Part shown: one piece after another, positions 55,270-63,835 of the stretch | How positions within the stretch are numbered: the stretch's first letter is position 1 | Layout of the letters: every line of letters begins with the position of its first letter | From: an uncultured Lachnospiraceae bacterium | GTDB lineage: Bacteria; Bacillota; Clostridia; Lachnospirales; Lachnospiraceae | DNA length: 64,000 bases | NCBI GenBank assembly: GCA_947628225.1 | Contig: CANQYY010000007.1 | Span: 52,779-116,778, forward strand | Reading direction: 5' to 3' | Translations under genes and position numbers: made by a program | Notes under the pieces: generated by a model | What the model saw: the letters and a program-made list of their open reading frames with translations, nothing else | Told to the model about the DNA's origin: nothing | Database searches by the model: none

Positions 55270-55746
55270 ATGGTACTGGAACTGGATGTTATGTTAGATA
55301 AAAAATCACTGGGACGTTTTCTTTTATTTCATAATTATGCAAGGGTTTCGGGAATCCTTGGCGTCGTTATCAGCGCGGCGGCGGTTGTGGCTCTGGCGCT
55401 GAGATGGGGCGGCTGGAGCGGAACCCAAAAAGGGATATTAATAATACTGGCTTTGCTGTTTACTGTTTTACAGCCCATGATATTGTTGGCGAAGGGAAAA
55501 AGACAGTTGCAGCAGGAAGAATTTAAACTGCCCTTTCATTATGTTTTTGAGGACAAGGGGATAACCATCAGCCAGAAAGAAGAAAAACAGCAATTTCCGT
55601 GGGAGGGGATACGGAAAGTGGTGTATCACAGGGATGCCATATATGTCTATATGTCGGCGGTGAGCGCCTTTATCCTTCCCCGCTCGCAGTGTGACGGAAA
55701 ATTCGGGCAGTTGACGGATTTTATGAAGGAGCATGTAAAAAAATGA
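55270..55746 (+). CDS. YcxB-like membrane protein
   Basis: The 158-residue protein has two membrane helices (about 25-75) and a C-terminal domain ('YVFEDKGITISQKEEKQQFPW', 'KVVYHRDAIYVYMS', 'AFILPRSQ') that matches the YcxB-like fold, a PH-like domain of unknown role. GGGAGG (55253-55258) lies 11 bases before the ATG. Its stop overlaps the tsaE start (ATGA), so it is the first gene of a unit with tsaE and tsaB. Confidence 0.85.
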   Translation: MVLELDVMLDKKSLGRFLLFHNYARVSGILGVVISAAAVVALALRWGGWSGTQKGILIILALLFTVLQPMILLAKGKRQLQQEEFKLPFHYVFEDKGITISQKEEKQQFPWEGIRKVVYHRDAIYVYMSAVSAFILPRSQCDGKFGQLTDFMKEHVKK

Positions 55747-56162
55747 TGTGGGAGAGCTTTTGTGAGAAAGATACCGTTGCAATAGCAAAGGAACTTGGGG
55801 AGGCGGCAAAGCCCGGCGGGATCTTTCTTCTGGAGGGGGAACTGGGAGCGGGAAAAACAGCATTCGCCAAAGGGTTTGCTTTGGGGCTTGGCATAACAGA
55901 ACCGATCACCAGCCCTACCTTTACGATTTTACAGGAATATCCGGAGGGGAAAATCCCCTTTTATCATTTTGACGTATACCGTATTTTGGAGCCGGAGGAA
56001 ATGTATGAGATCGGATGGGAGAATTATTTGTTTGGAAACGGAGTATGCCTTATTGAATGGGCGTCCCGGGTTCGCGAAATTTTACCGGACGGGTGTAAGA
56101 CAATCCGTCTGGAAAAGGATTTGGAAAAAGGGTTTGATTACCGGAAAATCACGATGGAATAA
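55743..56162 (+). CDS. tsaE: tRNA t6A synthesis ATPase TsaE
   Basis: The 139-residue P-loop protein has 'GELGAGKT' at 32-39, 'SPTFTILQEY', 'FYHFDVYR' and 'LIEWASRV'. It works with TsaB and TsaD to place threonylcarbamoyl on A37 of ANN-decoding tRNAs. The gene starts inside the stop of the YcxB-like gene and is 15 bases from tsaB. Confidence 0.97.
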   Translation: MMWESFCEKDTVAIAKELGEAAKPGGIFLLEGELGAGKTAFAKGFALGLGITEPITSPTFTILQEYPEGKIPFYHFDVYRILEPEEMYEIGWENYLFGNGVCLIEWASRVREILPDGCKTIRLEKDLEKGFDYRKITME

Positions 56163-56177
56163 ACAGGAGGCAGCAAC

Positions 56178-56900
56178 ATGAAGATATTAGCGATTGACAG
56201 TTCCGGCCTGGTGGCGACTGTTGCTCTGTTATGCGAAAATATATTAGTGGGGGAATATACCATCCACAATAAAAAGACTCACTCCCAGACGCTGCTTCCC
56301 ATGATCCATGATATGCTGCAGATGGCGGGAACAGATGTAAAAGAGCTGGACGCGGTAGCGGTGGCGTCGGGCCCCGGTTCCTTTACCGGGCTTCGCATTG
56401 GCGCGTCCACGGCAAAAGGACTTGCGCAGGCTCTGGGGATTCCCATTATCCCGGTTCCGACGCTGGAGGGACTGGCTTATAATGCGGCGGGCGCGGACGC
56501 TCTCGCCTGTCCCCTCATGGACGCCAGACGAAATCAGGTTTATTATGGGATTTATAATGTAAAAGGAGAAAAACCGGAAGCGATTGTGGAGCCGGAGGCG
56601 GCTCCCATACAAAAAATGATTGATAAAATAAATGAGCTGGGACTGCCGGTTTTATTTATGGGAGATGGGACAGCCGTTTTTGGCGAAAAGCTGAAAGAGG
56701 AAATTACGGCGCCTTATGCCTTTGGAGCGGACAGCGTCCGGTACCAGCGGGCTTCCTCCGTGGCATCCCTGGGGCGCCGGTATCTGGAAGAAGGAAAGCA
56801 GATAGAGGCGGGGGCGTTCGCTCCGGTCTACTTCCGGCTTTCCCAGGCGGAACGGGAGCGGCTGGAGAAGGAGAGAAATCCGTCCCGCCCGGGCGAGTGA
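56178..56900 (+). CDS. tsaB: tRNA t6A synthesis protein TsaB
   Basis: The 240-residue protein has the actin-like start 'ILAIDSSGLVATVALL', 'HSQTLLPMIHDML' and 'ASGPGSFTGLRIGASTAKGLA', typical of TsaB, the inactive partner of TsaD. The ATG has AGGAGG upstream. In many Firmicutes rimI and tsaD follow; here an unrelated small gene, rnz and a membrane protein come first. Confidence 0.96.
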   Translation: MKILAIDSSGLVATVALLCENILVGEYTIHNKKTHSQTLLPMIHDMLQMAGTDVKELDAVAVASGPGSFTGLRIGASTAKGLAQALGIPIIPVPTLEGLAYNAAGADALACPLMDARRNQVYYGIYNVKGEKPEAIVEPEAAPIQKMIDKINELGLPVLFMGDGTAVFGEKLKEEITAPYAFGADSVRYQRASSVASLGRRYLEEGKQIEAGAFAPVYFRLSQAERERLEKERNPSRPGE

Positions 56901-56920
56901 ACGATGCCAGATATTACAAG

Positions 56921-56949
56921 TGGAAGACGGAGAATTTTTTTGTTATAAT
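56921..56949 (+). promoter_or_regulatory. Candidate promoter of the small zinc-ribbon gene
   Basis: A perfect TATAAT (56944-56949) lies 17 bases after a weak -35 (TGGAAG, 56921-56926). Confidence 0.45.
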
Positions 56950-56977
56950 AAACGTATCTTTAAAAGAAGGGGGAATT

Positions 56978-57205
56978 GTGGTGGCAGAAACGGAATGCTA
57001 TTGCAGCTCCTGCGGCAGAAAACTCAAAAGCGAAAACGGTATTTTGCAGGAGGACGCATTATTTGTCAAAAAAAATTGGGGATATTTTTCCCGAAAGGAT
57101 CTGGAAACCCATGAATTTGTTCTCTGCGAGGATTGTTATGATGCGATGGTTGCCCGATTTGCGAAACCCGTTCGGACTATGCTCCAAAATGAAGTGCTGA
57201 ATTAA
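56978..57205 (+). CDS. Small zinc-ribbon-like protein of unknown function
   Basis: About 75 residues starting at one of two adjacent GTG codons (56978 or 56981) after AAGGGGG (56967-56973). 'YCSSCGRKL' and 'LCEDCYDAMV' supply two CxxC pairs spaced about 45 residues apart, enough for one zinc site. The open frame extends upstream to 56897 but overlaps tsaB without a ribosome-binding site. A promoter and terminator frame it as a single-gene unit. No family is assigned. Confidence 0.7.
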   Translation: MVAETECYCSSCGRKLKSENGILQEDALFVKKNWGYFSRKDLETHEFVLCEDCYDAMVARFAKPVRTMLQNEVLN

Positions 57206-57227
57206 TTCAAGATAATAAGGATGACAG

Positions 57228-57291
57228 GAAAATAACTACCCGCTGTAGAAATAACCGGATTGTTTCTGCAGCGGATAGTTATTTTCTTTTT
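57228..57291 (+). terminator. Terminator after the zinc-ribbon gene
   Basis: GAAAATAACTA..CGCTG pairs with CAGCGGATAGTTATTTTC, extended by AGAAA/TTTCT near the loop, and is followed by TTTTT. Confidence 0.85.
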
Positions 57292-57313
57292 GCCGTATGC
57301 GGAAAAATAAGAT

Positions 57314-57342
57314 TTGAAAAAGGATTTTATATATGATAGAAT
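57314..57342 (+). promoter_or_regulatory. Promoter of rnz - membrane protein - tsaD
   Basis: TTGAAA (57314-57319), a 17-base spacer and TAGAAT (57337-57342). Confidence 0.7.
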
Positions 57343-57374
57343 AAAACTGATTGGAATGAACGGAGGATTATATC

Positions 57375-58313
57375 ATGTTGGATGTCTGCCTTTTGGGCAC
57401 CAGCGGCATGATGCCGCTGCCAAGAAGAGCCTTGACGGCATTGATGACTCGCTTTAACGGAAGCAGCCTCCTGATTGATTGTGGGGAGGGGACGCAGGTA
57501 AGCATCCGTGAACAGGGCTGGAGCATACATTCGATCGATACGATTTGCATTACCCACGTTCATGGCGACCATATCAGTGGATTACCGGGGCTTTTGCTTT
57601 CCATGGGAAATGCGGAGCGCAAAGAGCCGTTGACGATCATCGGCCCAAGGGGGACCAGACGGGTAGTGGAGGCGTTACTGATTATTGCCCAGGGGTTGCC
57701 CTTTGAGCTTCATTTTATTGAATTGACAGAAAAAAAGGAACGGCTGGATTGTAATGGTTATTATTTAGAAGCTTTTCGTGTCAGCCATACCGTACCCTGT
57801 TACGGCTACAGCCAGATTGTACGCCGCGCCGGTAAATTTGACAGGGAAAAGGCAGAGGAAAACGAGGTGCCGATGAAGGTCTGGAGCCGTCTGCAAAAAG
57901 GCGGCGAGGTGCTGTGCGACGGCATCCTGTACACGCCGGATATGGTACTGGGACAGGAGAGAAAGGGATTAAAGGTTACCTATTGCACGGATACCCGCCC
58001 GATACCGGAAATTGCCGGGTACGCTGAAAAAGCAGACCTTTTTATCTGCGAGGGCATGTATGGCGGGGAAGAGATGTCCGCCAAAGCAAAAGAAAATAAG
58101 CATATGACCTTTCGGGAGGCGGCGATGCTGGCAAAGAAGGCAGAGGCCGCGGAGCTTTGGCTGACCCACTACAGTCCTTCCCTGATACGTCCGGAGGAAT
58201 ATATGGAAGAAACCAGAAAGATCTTTCCTTATGCAAAGCCGGGCAGGGACAGGAAAAGCATAGTATTAAATTTTGAAAAAGAAGACGAGGGGAAAAAGGA
58301 GGGGAATGCATGA
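57375..58313 (+). CDS. rnz: Ribonuclease Z
   Basis: The 312-residue metallo-beta-lactamase-fold nuclease trims tRNA 3' ends. The zinc motif 'THVHGDH' (60-66), 'VSHTVPCYGY' and the late 'WLTHYSPS' are present. GGAGG precedes the ATG. It overlaps the next gene by an ATGA and belongs to a unit ending in tsaD, linking two tRNA-maturation enzymes. Confidence 0.96.
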   Translation: MLDVCLLGTSGMMPLPRRALTALMTRFNGSSLLIDCGEGTQVSIREQGWSIHSIDTICITHVHGDHISGLPGLLLSMGNAERKEPLTIIGPRGTRRVVEALLIIAQGLPFELHFIELTEKKERLDCNGYYLEAFRVSHTVPCYGYSQIVRRAGKFDREKAEENEVPMKVWSRLQKGGEVLCDGILYTPDMVLGQERKGLKVTYCTDTRPIPEIAGYAEKADLFICEGMYGGEEMSAKAKENKHMTFREAAMLAKKAEAAELWLTHYSPSLIRPEEYMEETRKIFPYAKPGRDRKSIVLNFEKEDEGKKEGNA

Positions 58314-58921
58314 AGATTCGTTTTGGAGAGCGGATGAAAAAAAACATTACCGTGTTTACTTTTATTATCTGCATGCTAGTGATAGGCTGTCTTGCTGTAT
58401 ATTATCAGTATATGAAGCGGGAGCAGATCCAGGCGGAAGTGCATACCCCGGCTACGGAAACGGAGAAGCTGATTGCCAAGGATCTGGAAATGGGTTATCC
58501 GGAAACCCCGACGGAACTGATGAAGCTGTGGGGGCGGCTGAACCAGTGTTTATATAATACTTCTTTGAGCGAGGAGGAAATTCATTCCTTATTAAAACAG
58601 CTCCGGGTTATGTACAGCAAAGAGCTGCTTCAGAACAATGAGGAAAAAAAGCATCTCAGTAATCTGGAAAAAGAAGTATCAAAGTTCAAAGAGGATAAGA
58701 ATAAGATTGTGAGCTATTCTACGGAAACAGCCACATCCGTAAAATATAAAACAATTAAAAATCAGCAATATGCCGATATACGGATTTCTTATTTTGTAAC
58801 GCATACCGGCAATTATTCAAAAATATTCCAGGATTTTCTCCTGATCAAAGAAAACGATAAATGGAAAATACTGGGATTTAAGTCAGCGCAGCAGGAACCG
58901 GTATTGGAAAAGGAAAAGTAA
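58310..58921 (+). CDS. Membrane-anchored protein of unknown function
   Basis: The 203-residue protein has one N-terminal membrane helix (about 13-31) and an extracellular part with a long helical region (about 45-140) and a beta-rich end ('[14 protein letters not shown]', '[17 protein letters not shown]') that looks like an NTF2-like fold. Such anchored domains occur widely in Lachnospiraceae without known role. The ATG overlaps the rnz stop, and tsaD starts two bases after its stop. Family not identified. Confidence 0.75.
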   Translation: MKIRFGERMKKNITVFTFIICMLVIGCLAVYYQYMKREQIQAEVHTPATETEKLIAKDLEMGYPETPTELMKLWGRLNQCLYNTSLSEEEIHSLLKQLRVMYSKELLQNNEEKKHLSNLEKEVSKFKEDKNKIVSYSTETATSVKYKTIKNQQYADIRISYFVTHTGNYSKIFQDFLLIKENDKWKILGFKSAQQEPVLEKEK

Positions 58922-58922
58922 T

Positions 58923-59957
58923 ATGAGTGAAAAAGAGGTAATTGTTCTCGCCATAGAAAGCTCCTGCGATGAAACGGCGGCAGCGGTGGTGGTGAACGGA
59001 AGGGACGTCCGCTCCAATATTATTGCTTCCCAGATAGATACTCATAAATTATATGGCGGAGTGGTCCCTGAAATTGCATCTCGCAAGCATATTGAAAAAA
59101 TTAATCAGGTTATTGAGGAAGCTCTTACCGAGGCGGGGAAAACATTAGCTGACATAGATGTCGTCTGTGTCACCTACGGACCCGGACTGGTCGGAGCTTT
59201 ACTGGTTGGCGTAGGGGCGGCAAAGGCTATCAGCTATGCTATAGGAAAGCCTTTAGTGGGAGTGCATCATATCGAAGGGCATATTTCCGCTAATTATATT
59301 GCCAATCCTGATTTGGAACCGCCGTTTTTATGTCTGGTGGCATCCGGCGGACACAGCCATCTGGTTATTGTGCGGGATTACGGCGTATATGAAATACTGG
59401 GCAGAACAAGAGATGATGCTGCCGGGGAAGCCTTTGACAAGGTGGCAAGGGCTATCGGGTTAGGATATCCGGGAGGACCGGAAATCGACAAACTGTCAAA
59501 ACTGGGAAATGAAAAAGCCATTATCTTTCCACGGGCATCCATCGAAGGCGCTCCCTATGATTTCAGTTTCAGCGGCTTAAAATCAGCGGTGCTGAATTAT
59601 TTGAATGAATGCCGGATGAAGGGAATCGAATATGCAAAGGCGGATGTGGCTGCTTCCTTTCAGCGCGCGGTGATTGACGTTCTGGTCGGGCATACGATGC
59701 TGGCGGCAAAAGACCGGGGGATTTCCCGGGTCGCGATTGCCGGAGGCGTGGCGTGCAACACCGGTCTGCGTCAGGGCATGAAAGCTGCCTGTGAAGCAAA
59801 CGGGTACCAATTTTATCTGCCGACTCCGGTTCTCTGTACGGATAATGCGGCGATGATTGGGGCGGCAGGCTATTATGATTACAAAAACGGGATACGTCAT
59901 GGACTTGATTTAAATGCCGTGCCGGGATTGAAGCTGGGAGAAGGAAAATATTTGTAA
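58923..59957 (+). CDS. tsaD: tRNA t6A threonylcarbamoyltransferase TsaD
   Basis: The 344-residue enzyme has '[15 protein letters not shown]', '[12 protein letters not shown]', the metal-binding 'VHHIEGH' (115-120), '[11 protein letters not shown]', '[10 protein letters not shown]' and 'CTDNAAMIG'. It transfers threonylcarbamoyl to tRNA A37 with TsaB and TsaE. AAGGAAAAG precedes the ATG, one base after the stop of the previous gene. Confidence 0.98.
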   Translation: MSEKEVIVLAIESSCDETAAAVVVNGRDVRSNIIASQIDTHKLYGGVVPEIASRKHIEKINQVIEEALTEAGKTLADIDVVCVTYGPGLVGALLVGVGAAKAISYAIGKPLVGVHHIEGHISANYIANPDLEPPFLCLVASGGHSHLVIVRDYGVYEILGRTRDDAAGEAFDKVARAIGLGYPGGPEIDKLSKLGNEKAIIFPRASIEGAPYDFSFSGLKSAVLNYLNECRMKGIEYAKADVAASFQRAVIDVLVGHTMLAAKDRGISRVAIAGGVACNTGLRQGMKAACEANGYQFYLPTPVLCTDNAAMIGAAGYYDYKNGIRHGLDLNAVPGLKLGEGKYL

Positions 59958-59964
59958 AATTATC

Positions 59965-59994
59965 TTGACATGCGTATGGGCGGAATGATATACT
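59965..59994 (+). promoter_or_regulatory. Promoter of the serine tRNA pair
   Basis: TTGACA (59965-59970), an 18-base spacer and TATACT (59989-59994), ending 14 bases before the first tRNA. Confidence 0.85.
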
Positions 59995-60008
59995 GTTCAA
60001 GCAGTCTT

Positions 60009-60094
60009 GGAGAGGTGTCCGAGTGGTTTAAGGAGCCGGTCTTGAAAACCGGTGACTCCGAAAGGGGCCGTGGGTTCGAATCCCACCTTCTCCG
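60009..60094 (+). tRNA. tRNA-Ser (anticodon UGA)
   Basis: 86 bases with acceptor stem GGAGAGG/CTTCTCC, anticodon loop CTTGAAA (anticodon TGA), the long variable arm of a class II tRNA and T-loop GGTTCGAATCC. CCA is not encoded. Confidence 0.97.
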
Positions 60095-60139
60095 TTCGGT
60101 TGAAAAACCGTATAAATCCATATTTATTTTTATTCAGCT

Positions 60140-60228
60140 GGAGAAGTACCCAAGTGGCTGAAGGGGCTCCCCTGGAAAGGGAGTAGGTCGTTAATAGCGG
60201 CGCGAGGGTTCAAATCCCTCCTTCTCCG
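60140..60228 (+). tRNA. tRNA-Ser (anticodon GGA)
   Basis: 89 bases with acceptor stem GGAGAAG/CTTCTCC, anticodon loop CTGGAAA (anticodon GGA), a long variable arm and T-loop GGTTCAAATCC. CCA is not encoded. It lies 45 bases after the UGA isoacceptor in the same unit. Confidence 0.97.
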
Positions 60229-60261
60229 TTTAGAAAGTGTAAAATACACTTAAAAGAATGG

Positions 60262-60290
60262 AAAGTACCGGAACAGGGTACTTTTTTTTT
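60262..60290 (+). terminator. Terminator after the tRNA pair
   Basis: AAAGTACC (60262-60269) pairs with GGTACTTT (60277-60284), followed by a run of nine T in total. Confidence 0.9.
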
Positions 60291-60331
60291 CTGAAAATCA
60301 GAAGGTGATACCGGAGGAAAAATTATCCTGT

Positions 60332-60598
60332 TCAGGAGGCGTCGTCATCCGACATATAACGGATAATATCTCCGGGCGTACATTCCAAAACATAACAGAT
60401 GCGGGCGAGGATATCCGCGTCAATTTTTTCTACATGGCCGTGATACCATTTATCAATGACCTCAAACCGGGCATGAATAGCTCTGGCAAGGGCATTCCGC
60501 GTAATGTTTTTCTCATCCATCTTCTTTCGGATATTAATTCCTATCGAACCGTACTGATTAATTGTATATACTTCTCTATTCATTACTTCTCTATTCAT
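60332..60598 (-). CDS. XRE-type (Cro/CI-like) transcription regulator
   Basis: The 88-residue protein has one helix-turn-helix ('IGINIRKKMDEKNITRNALA', 'FEVIDKWYHGHVEKIDADIL', 'CYVLECTPGDIIRY') and nothing else, like small Cro-type regulators. The first 15 bases of the gene are duplicated (60569-60583 and 60584-60598), giving two consecutive starts with the same five codons. GAGGTGAC lies before the outer ATG. It is divergent from the secreted-protein gene and could control it through the dyad at 60660-60679. Confidence 0.88.
   Translation of the reverse strand: MNREVMNREVYTINQYGSIGINIRKKMDEKNITRNALARAIHARFEVIDKWYHGHVEKIDADILARICYVLECTPGDIIRYMSDDDAS
60569..60598 (-). repeat. 15-bp tandem duplication at the start of the XRE gene
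   Basis: ATGAATAGAGAAGTA occurs twice head to tail on the minus strand, duplicating the start codon and four following codons in frame. Confidence 0.95.
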
Positions 60599-60638
60599 GC
60601 TGTCACCTCAATTACCATACTAATTAATATGTTATAAC

Positions 60639-60679
60639 TTGACCATACACATAAAGGATGTTACTATATAGATAGTAAC
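60639..60679 (+). promoter_or_regulatory. Promoter of the secreted protein gene with an overlapping dyad
   Basis: TTGACC (60639-60644), a 17-base spacer and TACTAT (60662-60667). GTTACTAT (60660-60667) and ATAGTAAC (60672-60679) form a perfect 8-bp inverted repeat with a four-base centre covering the -10 and the likely start site, a typical place for a repressor. Confidence 0.7.
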
Positions 60680-60761
60680 TTTCTGCCAGACTATTTGGAG
60701 AGAAAACTATCTGTTTCGGCCGATTGTTTTCCCAAAAATCACTATGTCGGAAAGGAGGGAG

Positions 60762-60842
60762 ATGACAAAAAGAATCAGCAGAAAAATGGGAACCGTCAAA
60801 TCGGCAGACCCGCAATTTTCATCCGGGGTTTTGTCCGTTTGA
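60762..60842 (+). other. 26-codon open frame with a strong ribosome-binding site in the leader
   Basis: AAAGGAGGGAG lies just before ATG 60762, and the frame ends in TGA at 60840-60842, 27 bases before the secreted-protein gene. It could be a leader peptide or a chance frame in a purine-rich leader. Confidence 0.3.
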
Positions 60843-60869
60843 CAAATAAAAATAACAGGAGGTACATAT

Positions 60870-62972
60870 ATGAAAAGAAGTATGGCAGTACTTATGTGCT
60901 TGTCACTTGTACTCACGCTTACATCGCCGGGAGAAATTCAGGCAAAGAAAAAGAAACCGGCATTAAGCAAAAAGAAAGTGGAAATTACTGTAGGGAAAAA
61001 AGCCACGATAAAGGTAAAAAGAGGAAAAAAGAAAGCAAAGGTAACTTTTAAGACCAGCAAAAAATCCATAGTAAAGATTGTAAAGAAAACGAAACAGGGA
61101 AATAAAGCCCGCGTTACAATAAAAGGCGTGCGCAAAGGCAAAGCAAAGATAACCGCAGTCTACAAACTCGGGAAGAAGAAGACGAAGCTTACATGTAAAG
61201 TAACCGTAAAGGCAGGGAAGGACAATCAGAAGAAACCGGATCCGCAGAAAAAACCGTCCGGCAACTCCTCTGCCGCCCCATCGGCTGCGCCGTCTAAAGC
61301 GCCGACGCTAAAACCGAGCGAAGAGCCGTCAACCGCGCCGAGTGAAGAGCCGTCAACCGCGCCGAGTGAAGAGCCGTCGACCGCGCCGAGCGAAGAGCCG
61401 TCGACTGCGCCGTCACTGAAGCCGTCTGACAGTCCGACTGAAAAACCGACGACGGCTCCGACGGAAGTACCGGTGGCCGAAAATCATGAAAAAGTAACTA
61501 TATCGGAGGCCAATGTGGCATTTGCAGATACGGAAAAAGCAGAGTACCACAATGGCATGGTAGATTTAAAACTTACTGCCAAAGATTCCGGCCATGGCAT
61601 ATGCTTCTACCTGAATGATGAGCATGCTTCCGTAGATATGGGAAAATATACGAGCCTGAAGATTAAATATGAAACAAAGAGCGGATGTGAGATGGCGGTA
61701 AACCTGAAAAATAATATACCGGCAAGCGCAGCCAGCGATTACTGGGCAGGCGCCGACTCGAGTAAATGCCCGCTGGTAGGCAAAGAGCAGTATCCCACGT
61801 TCGCACAGGGCGAAGGGGAATATAAAATGAGCCTGTCAGACGTAAAGTCCGAGAAGGCACAGGCGGTATTCATAAAATACAACAGCCATAACCTCGGGGA
61901 TGACGCGCCATCGGCAGAACTAACGATAAAATCCATCCAACTTGAGAAGAATCTGAGTTATGTTCCTCCTACGCCGGAGCCGACGGCAACGCCAACGCCT
62001 GTTGTAACAGGGGATAAAGAGATTGCCCTCACGGCGGAGAGTCTTGCTTATAATAAAAGCACATCGGCGGGGGAAGTTACTTTTGAAGATGGAAAGATGA
62101 AGTATACTACGACCGGCGCTGGCAGAGATGTCGGCCTGGCTTATTTTGGCCTTTATATCAACAGCGACAAGTCGGCGGTTCCGTGGAGTGCATATAAAGC
62201 CATAAAGATTAACGCTTCCAGTGCGGACGGAAAACCGGTTAATTTGACTGTGGGCTTTCTCGCAGGCGAGATTACGAAGACCGAAGGTAGTACTTATGGT
62301 GGAGCCTCACAAATAACTTCTGGTAAAATAACAGGAAGCAGTGGTTCGGATATTATCGTGCGGACGGACTTATTGCAGATATCTAGCACTGCTGCAAAAA
62401 ATATACAAAATTTATGGGATTCAAGCGTATTGTATATTAATAATGACAGCAGCTCAGTAGCTGTAGACTATACGATAAACTCCATTACGCTGCTGAAAGA
62501 ATGTCCGAATGCAGAAGAGGATCTAAACATAGATATCACAGAAGAAAACCTTGCCTTTTCCACAGTGAAAGCAGGAGTGACTATCAAGGATGGGCATTTG
62601 GAGGCAGACATGAAAAGCGGCGAACAGATAGGATTCTATCTCAAAGATGATAAATCTTTAGTTGACCTGTCCGGCTATCATTCCCTTGACATCATGGGGA
62701 CGACAAGCGCCACACTGATCAATTTTGCCAAAGCAGAAAATGTTGACCCTGCCAAAATTTGTGGCGGTGGAACAAAACTATTAACTGACTATCGAGGCAG
62801 TTCGGGTTCCTTGTATTATTTTGACACAAATTTGATAAAAGATGACCTCAAGATCACGGGTACAAAACAGGGCAACATAGTATATTTCCAATGCAATATG
62901 GTCGGCGGAAAGAAAATTGAGCTCAACGGAATCAGACTGAGAAAAAATGCGTATGCGAACATCGGATCGTAA
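60870..62972 (+). CDS. Large secreted protein: Lys-rich wall-type domain plus three related beta-sandwich modules
   Basis: The 700-residue protein has a signal peptide (cleavage after 'GEIQA') and a very Lys-rich Ig-like domain (about 27-118). A Pro/Ser/Thr/Ala linker follows, with four PSEEPSTA repeats (DNA 61314-61409). Then come three related modules (about 205-370, 389-555, 562-700), the first two separated by 'PPTPEPTATPTPVV'. Each has a start like 'xLAF' or 'VAFAD', a '.DG' turn, and a 'G.CFYL.D..S.VD..(G/K)Y.SL.I' block, suggesting a repeated carbohydrate-binding type fold. No catalytic domain or sorting signal is seen. AGGAGG precedes the ATG. It likely binds the anionic wall by charge and glycans by the modules. 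Confidence 0.8.
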   Translation: MKRSMAVLMCLSLVLTLTSPGEIQAKKKKPALSKKKVEITVGKKATIKVKRGKKKAKVTFKTSKKSIVKIVKKTKQGNKARVTIKGVRKGKAKITAVYKLGKKKTKLTCKVTVKAGKDNQKKPDPQKKPSGNSSAAPSAAPSKAPTLKPSEEPSTAPSEEPSTAPSEEPSTAPSEEPSTAPSLKPSDSPTEKPTTAPTEVPVAENHEKVTISEANVAFADTEKAEYHNGMVDLKLTAKDSGHGICFYLNDEHASVDMGKYTSLKIKYETKSGCEMAVNLKNNIPASAASDYWAGADSSKCPLVGKEQYPTFAQGEGEYKMSLSDVKSEKAQAVFIKYNSHNLGDDAPSAELTIKSIQLEKNLSYVPPTPEPTATPTPVVTGDKEIALTAESLAYNKSTSAGEVTFEDGKMKYTTTGAGRDVGLAYFGLYINSDKSAVPWSAYKAIKINASSADGKPVNLTVGFLAGEITKTEGSTYGGASQITSGKITGSSGSDIIVRTDLLQISSTAAKNIQNLWDSSVLYINNDSSSVAVDYTINSITLLKECPNAEEDLNIDITEENLAFSTVKAGVTIKDGHLEADMKSGEQIGFYLKDDKSLVDLSGYHSLDIMGTTSATLINFAKAENVDPAKICGGGTKLLTDYRGSSGSLYYFDTNLIKDDLKITGTKQGNIVYFQCNMVGGKKIELNGIRLRKNAYANIGS
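61314..61409 (+). repeat. 24-bp tandem repeat coding for the PSEEPSTA linker
   Basis: Four in-frame copies of 24 bases, differing only at a few third positions (GTCAACC/GTCGACC/GTCGACT). Such linkers change length easily by slippage. Confidence 0.95.
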
Positions 62973-63030
62973 GCATGAGCGATTTTAAGCAGTAAATCGT
63001 TTTGATTACCGGTAAAGCTGCAATGAGTAA

Positions 63031-63067
63031 ACGGGGAGGCCCCGAAAAGCCTCCCCGTATTATTTTT
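63031..63067 (+). terminator. Terminator after the secreted protein gene
   Basis: ACGGGGAGGC (63031-63040) pairs perfectly with GCCTCCCCGT (63049-63058), loop CCCGAAAA, followed by ATTATTTTT. Confidence 0.92.
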
Positions 63068-63136
63068 CTCCCGCCCCTGCGCCGGAGCCGACGCTAGTGC
63101 CGGCTGAATATTCATGTAATCTCAGGCAGGAAAATT

Positions 63137-63835
63137 TTGTGTGTTCAAGTGGGGGCGACCGTGCTTTATGGAAGCGCCACGGAGCTCAGGGCAACGTTGG
63201 ATTATGACTTTTCCGAGGAGAAAAAGTTTTCTTATAAAAATCTGTCCATGGAGGAGATCATCCATCATCTTGCAATATTCGTATCCAGATTGTGGCAGAT
63301 CCATGTGTTCGGCGAGGGGAATACCAGAACGACGGCGGTATTCTTCATCAAGTATCTTCGCACATTGGGATTTGACGTGACGAACGATATTTTTGCCGGG
63401 AACGCATGGTATTTCAGAAATTCGCTGGTCAGGGCAAACTATAACGACCTGAAAAATGGTATTCATGAAACGACGGAATATCTTGAGATATTTCTGCGCA
63501 ATCTGCTGCTGAATGAAACCCACCCGCTTCATAACCGGACGCTGCATATCAGCAGAACATTTAAGGAAGTGCAAAAAGTGAACATTGACACAGAAAAAGC
63601 GAACATTGACATAGAAAAAGTGAACATTGAAGATGTATTTACTTCCAAGACAGCCGCTCATGTCCGGGCGTTAAAAGAGGCTTTGGGCAGCCGGACTGTC
63701 TTTGGAAGATCAGACGTTCAGAAAGTGCTTGGATTAAAGCTGACAAGAAGTTCTGCCTTGTTGCGGGAGATGGCGGGGCATGGAATCATTGAGCCGGTGT
63801 CCGGATATGGGAAAGGAAAGTACCGGTTCCGTTAG
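63137..63835 (+). pseudogene. Fic-family protein lacking its N-terminal part
   Basis: About 232 residues remain, with the Fic core 'RLWQIHVFGEGNTRTTAVFF' (catalytic His in HxFxxGNTR), 'ANYNDL' and a C-terminal winged-helix-like region. Fic enzymes usually transfer AMP to proteins. Relatives carry about 90-100 more residues before this point, including the flap region, but the sequence upstream shows no start or ribosome-binding site; the frame begins at TTG 63137. A short Lys/Ile/Asp repeat ('VNIDTEKANIDIEKVNIE') interrupts the middle. It is probably a 5'-truncated gene. Confidence 0.75.

Noticed and set aside
59970..60161. 63-residue frame across the serine tRNAs
   Set aside because: It overlaps a tRNA with full secondary structure and its promoter.
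60707..60916. 69-residue minus-strand frame with a hydrophobic stretch, considered as a small toxin
   Set aside because: No ribosome-binding site, it overlaps the start of the secreted-protein gene, and its hydrophobic part is the complement of a purine-rich leader.
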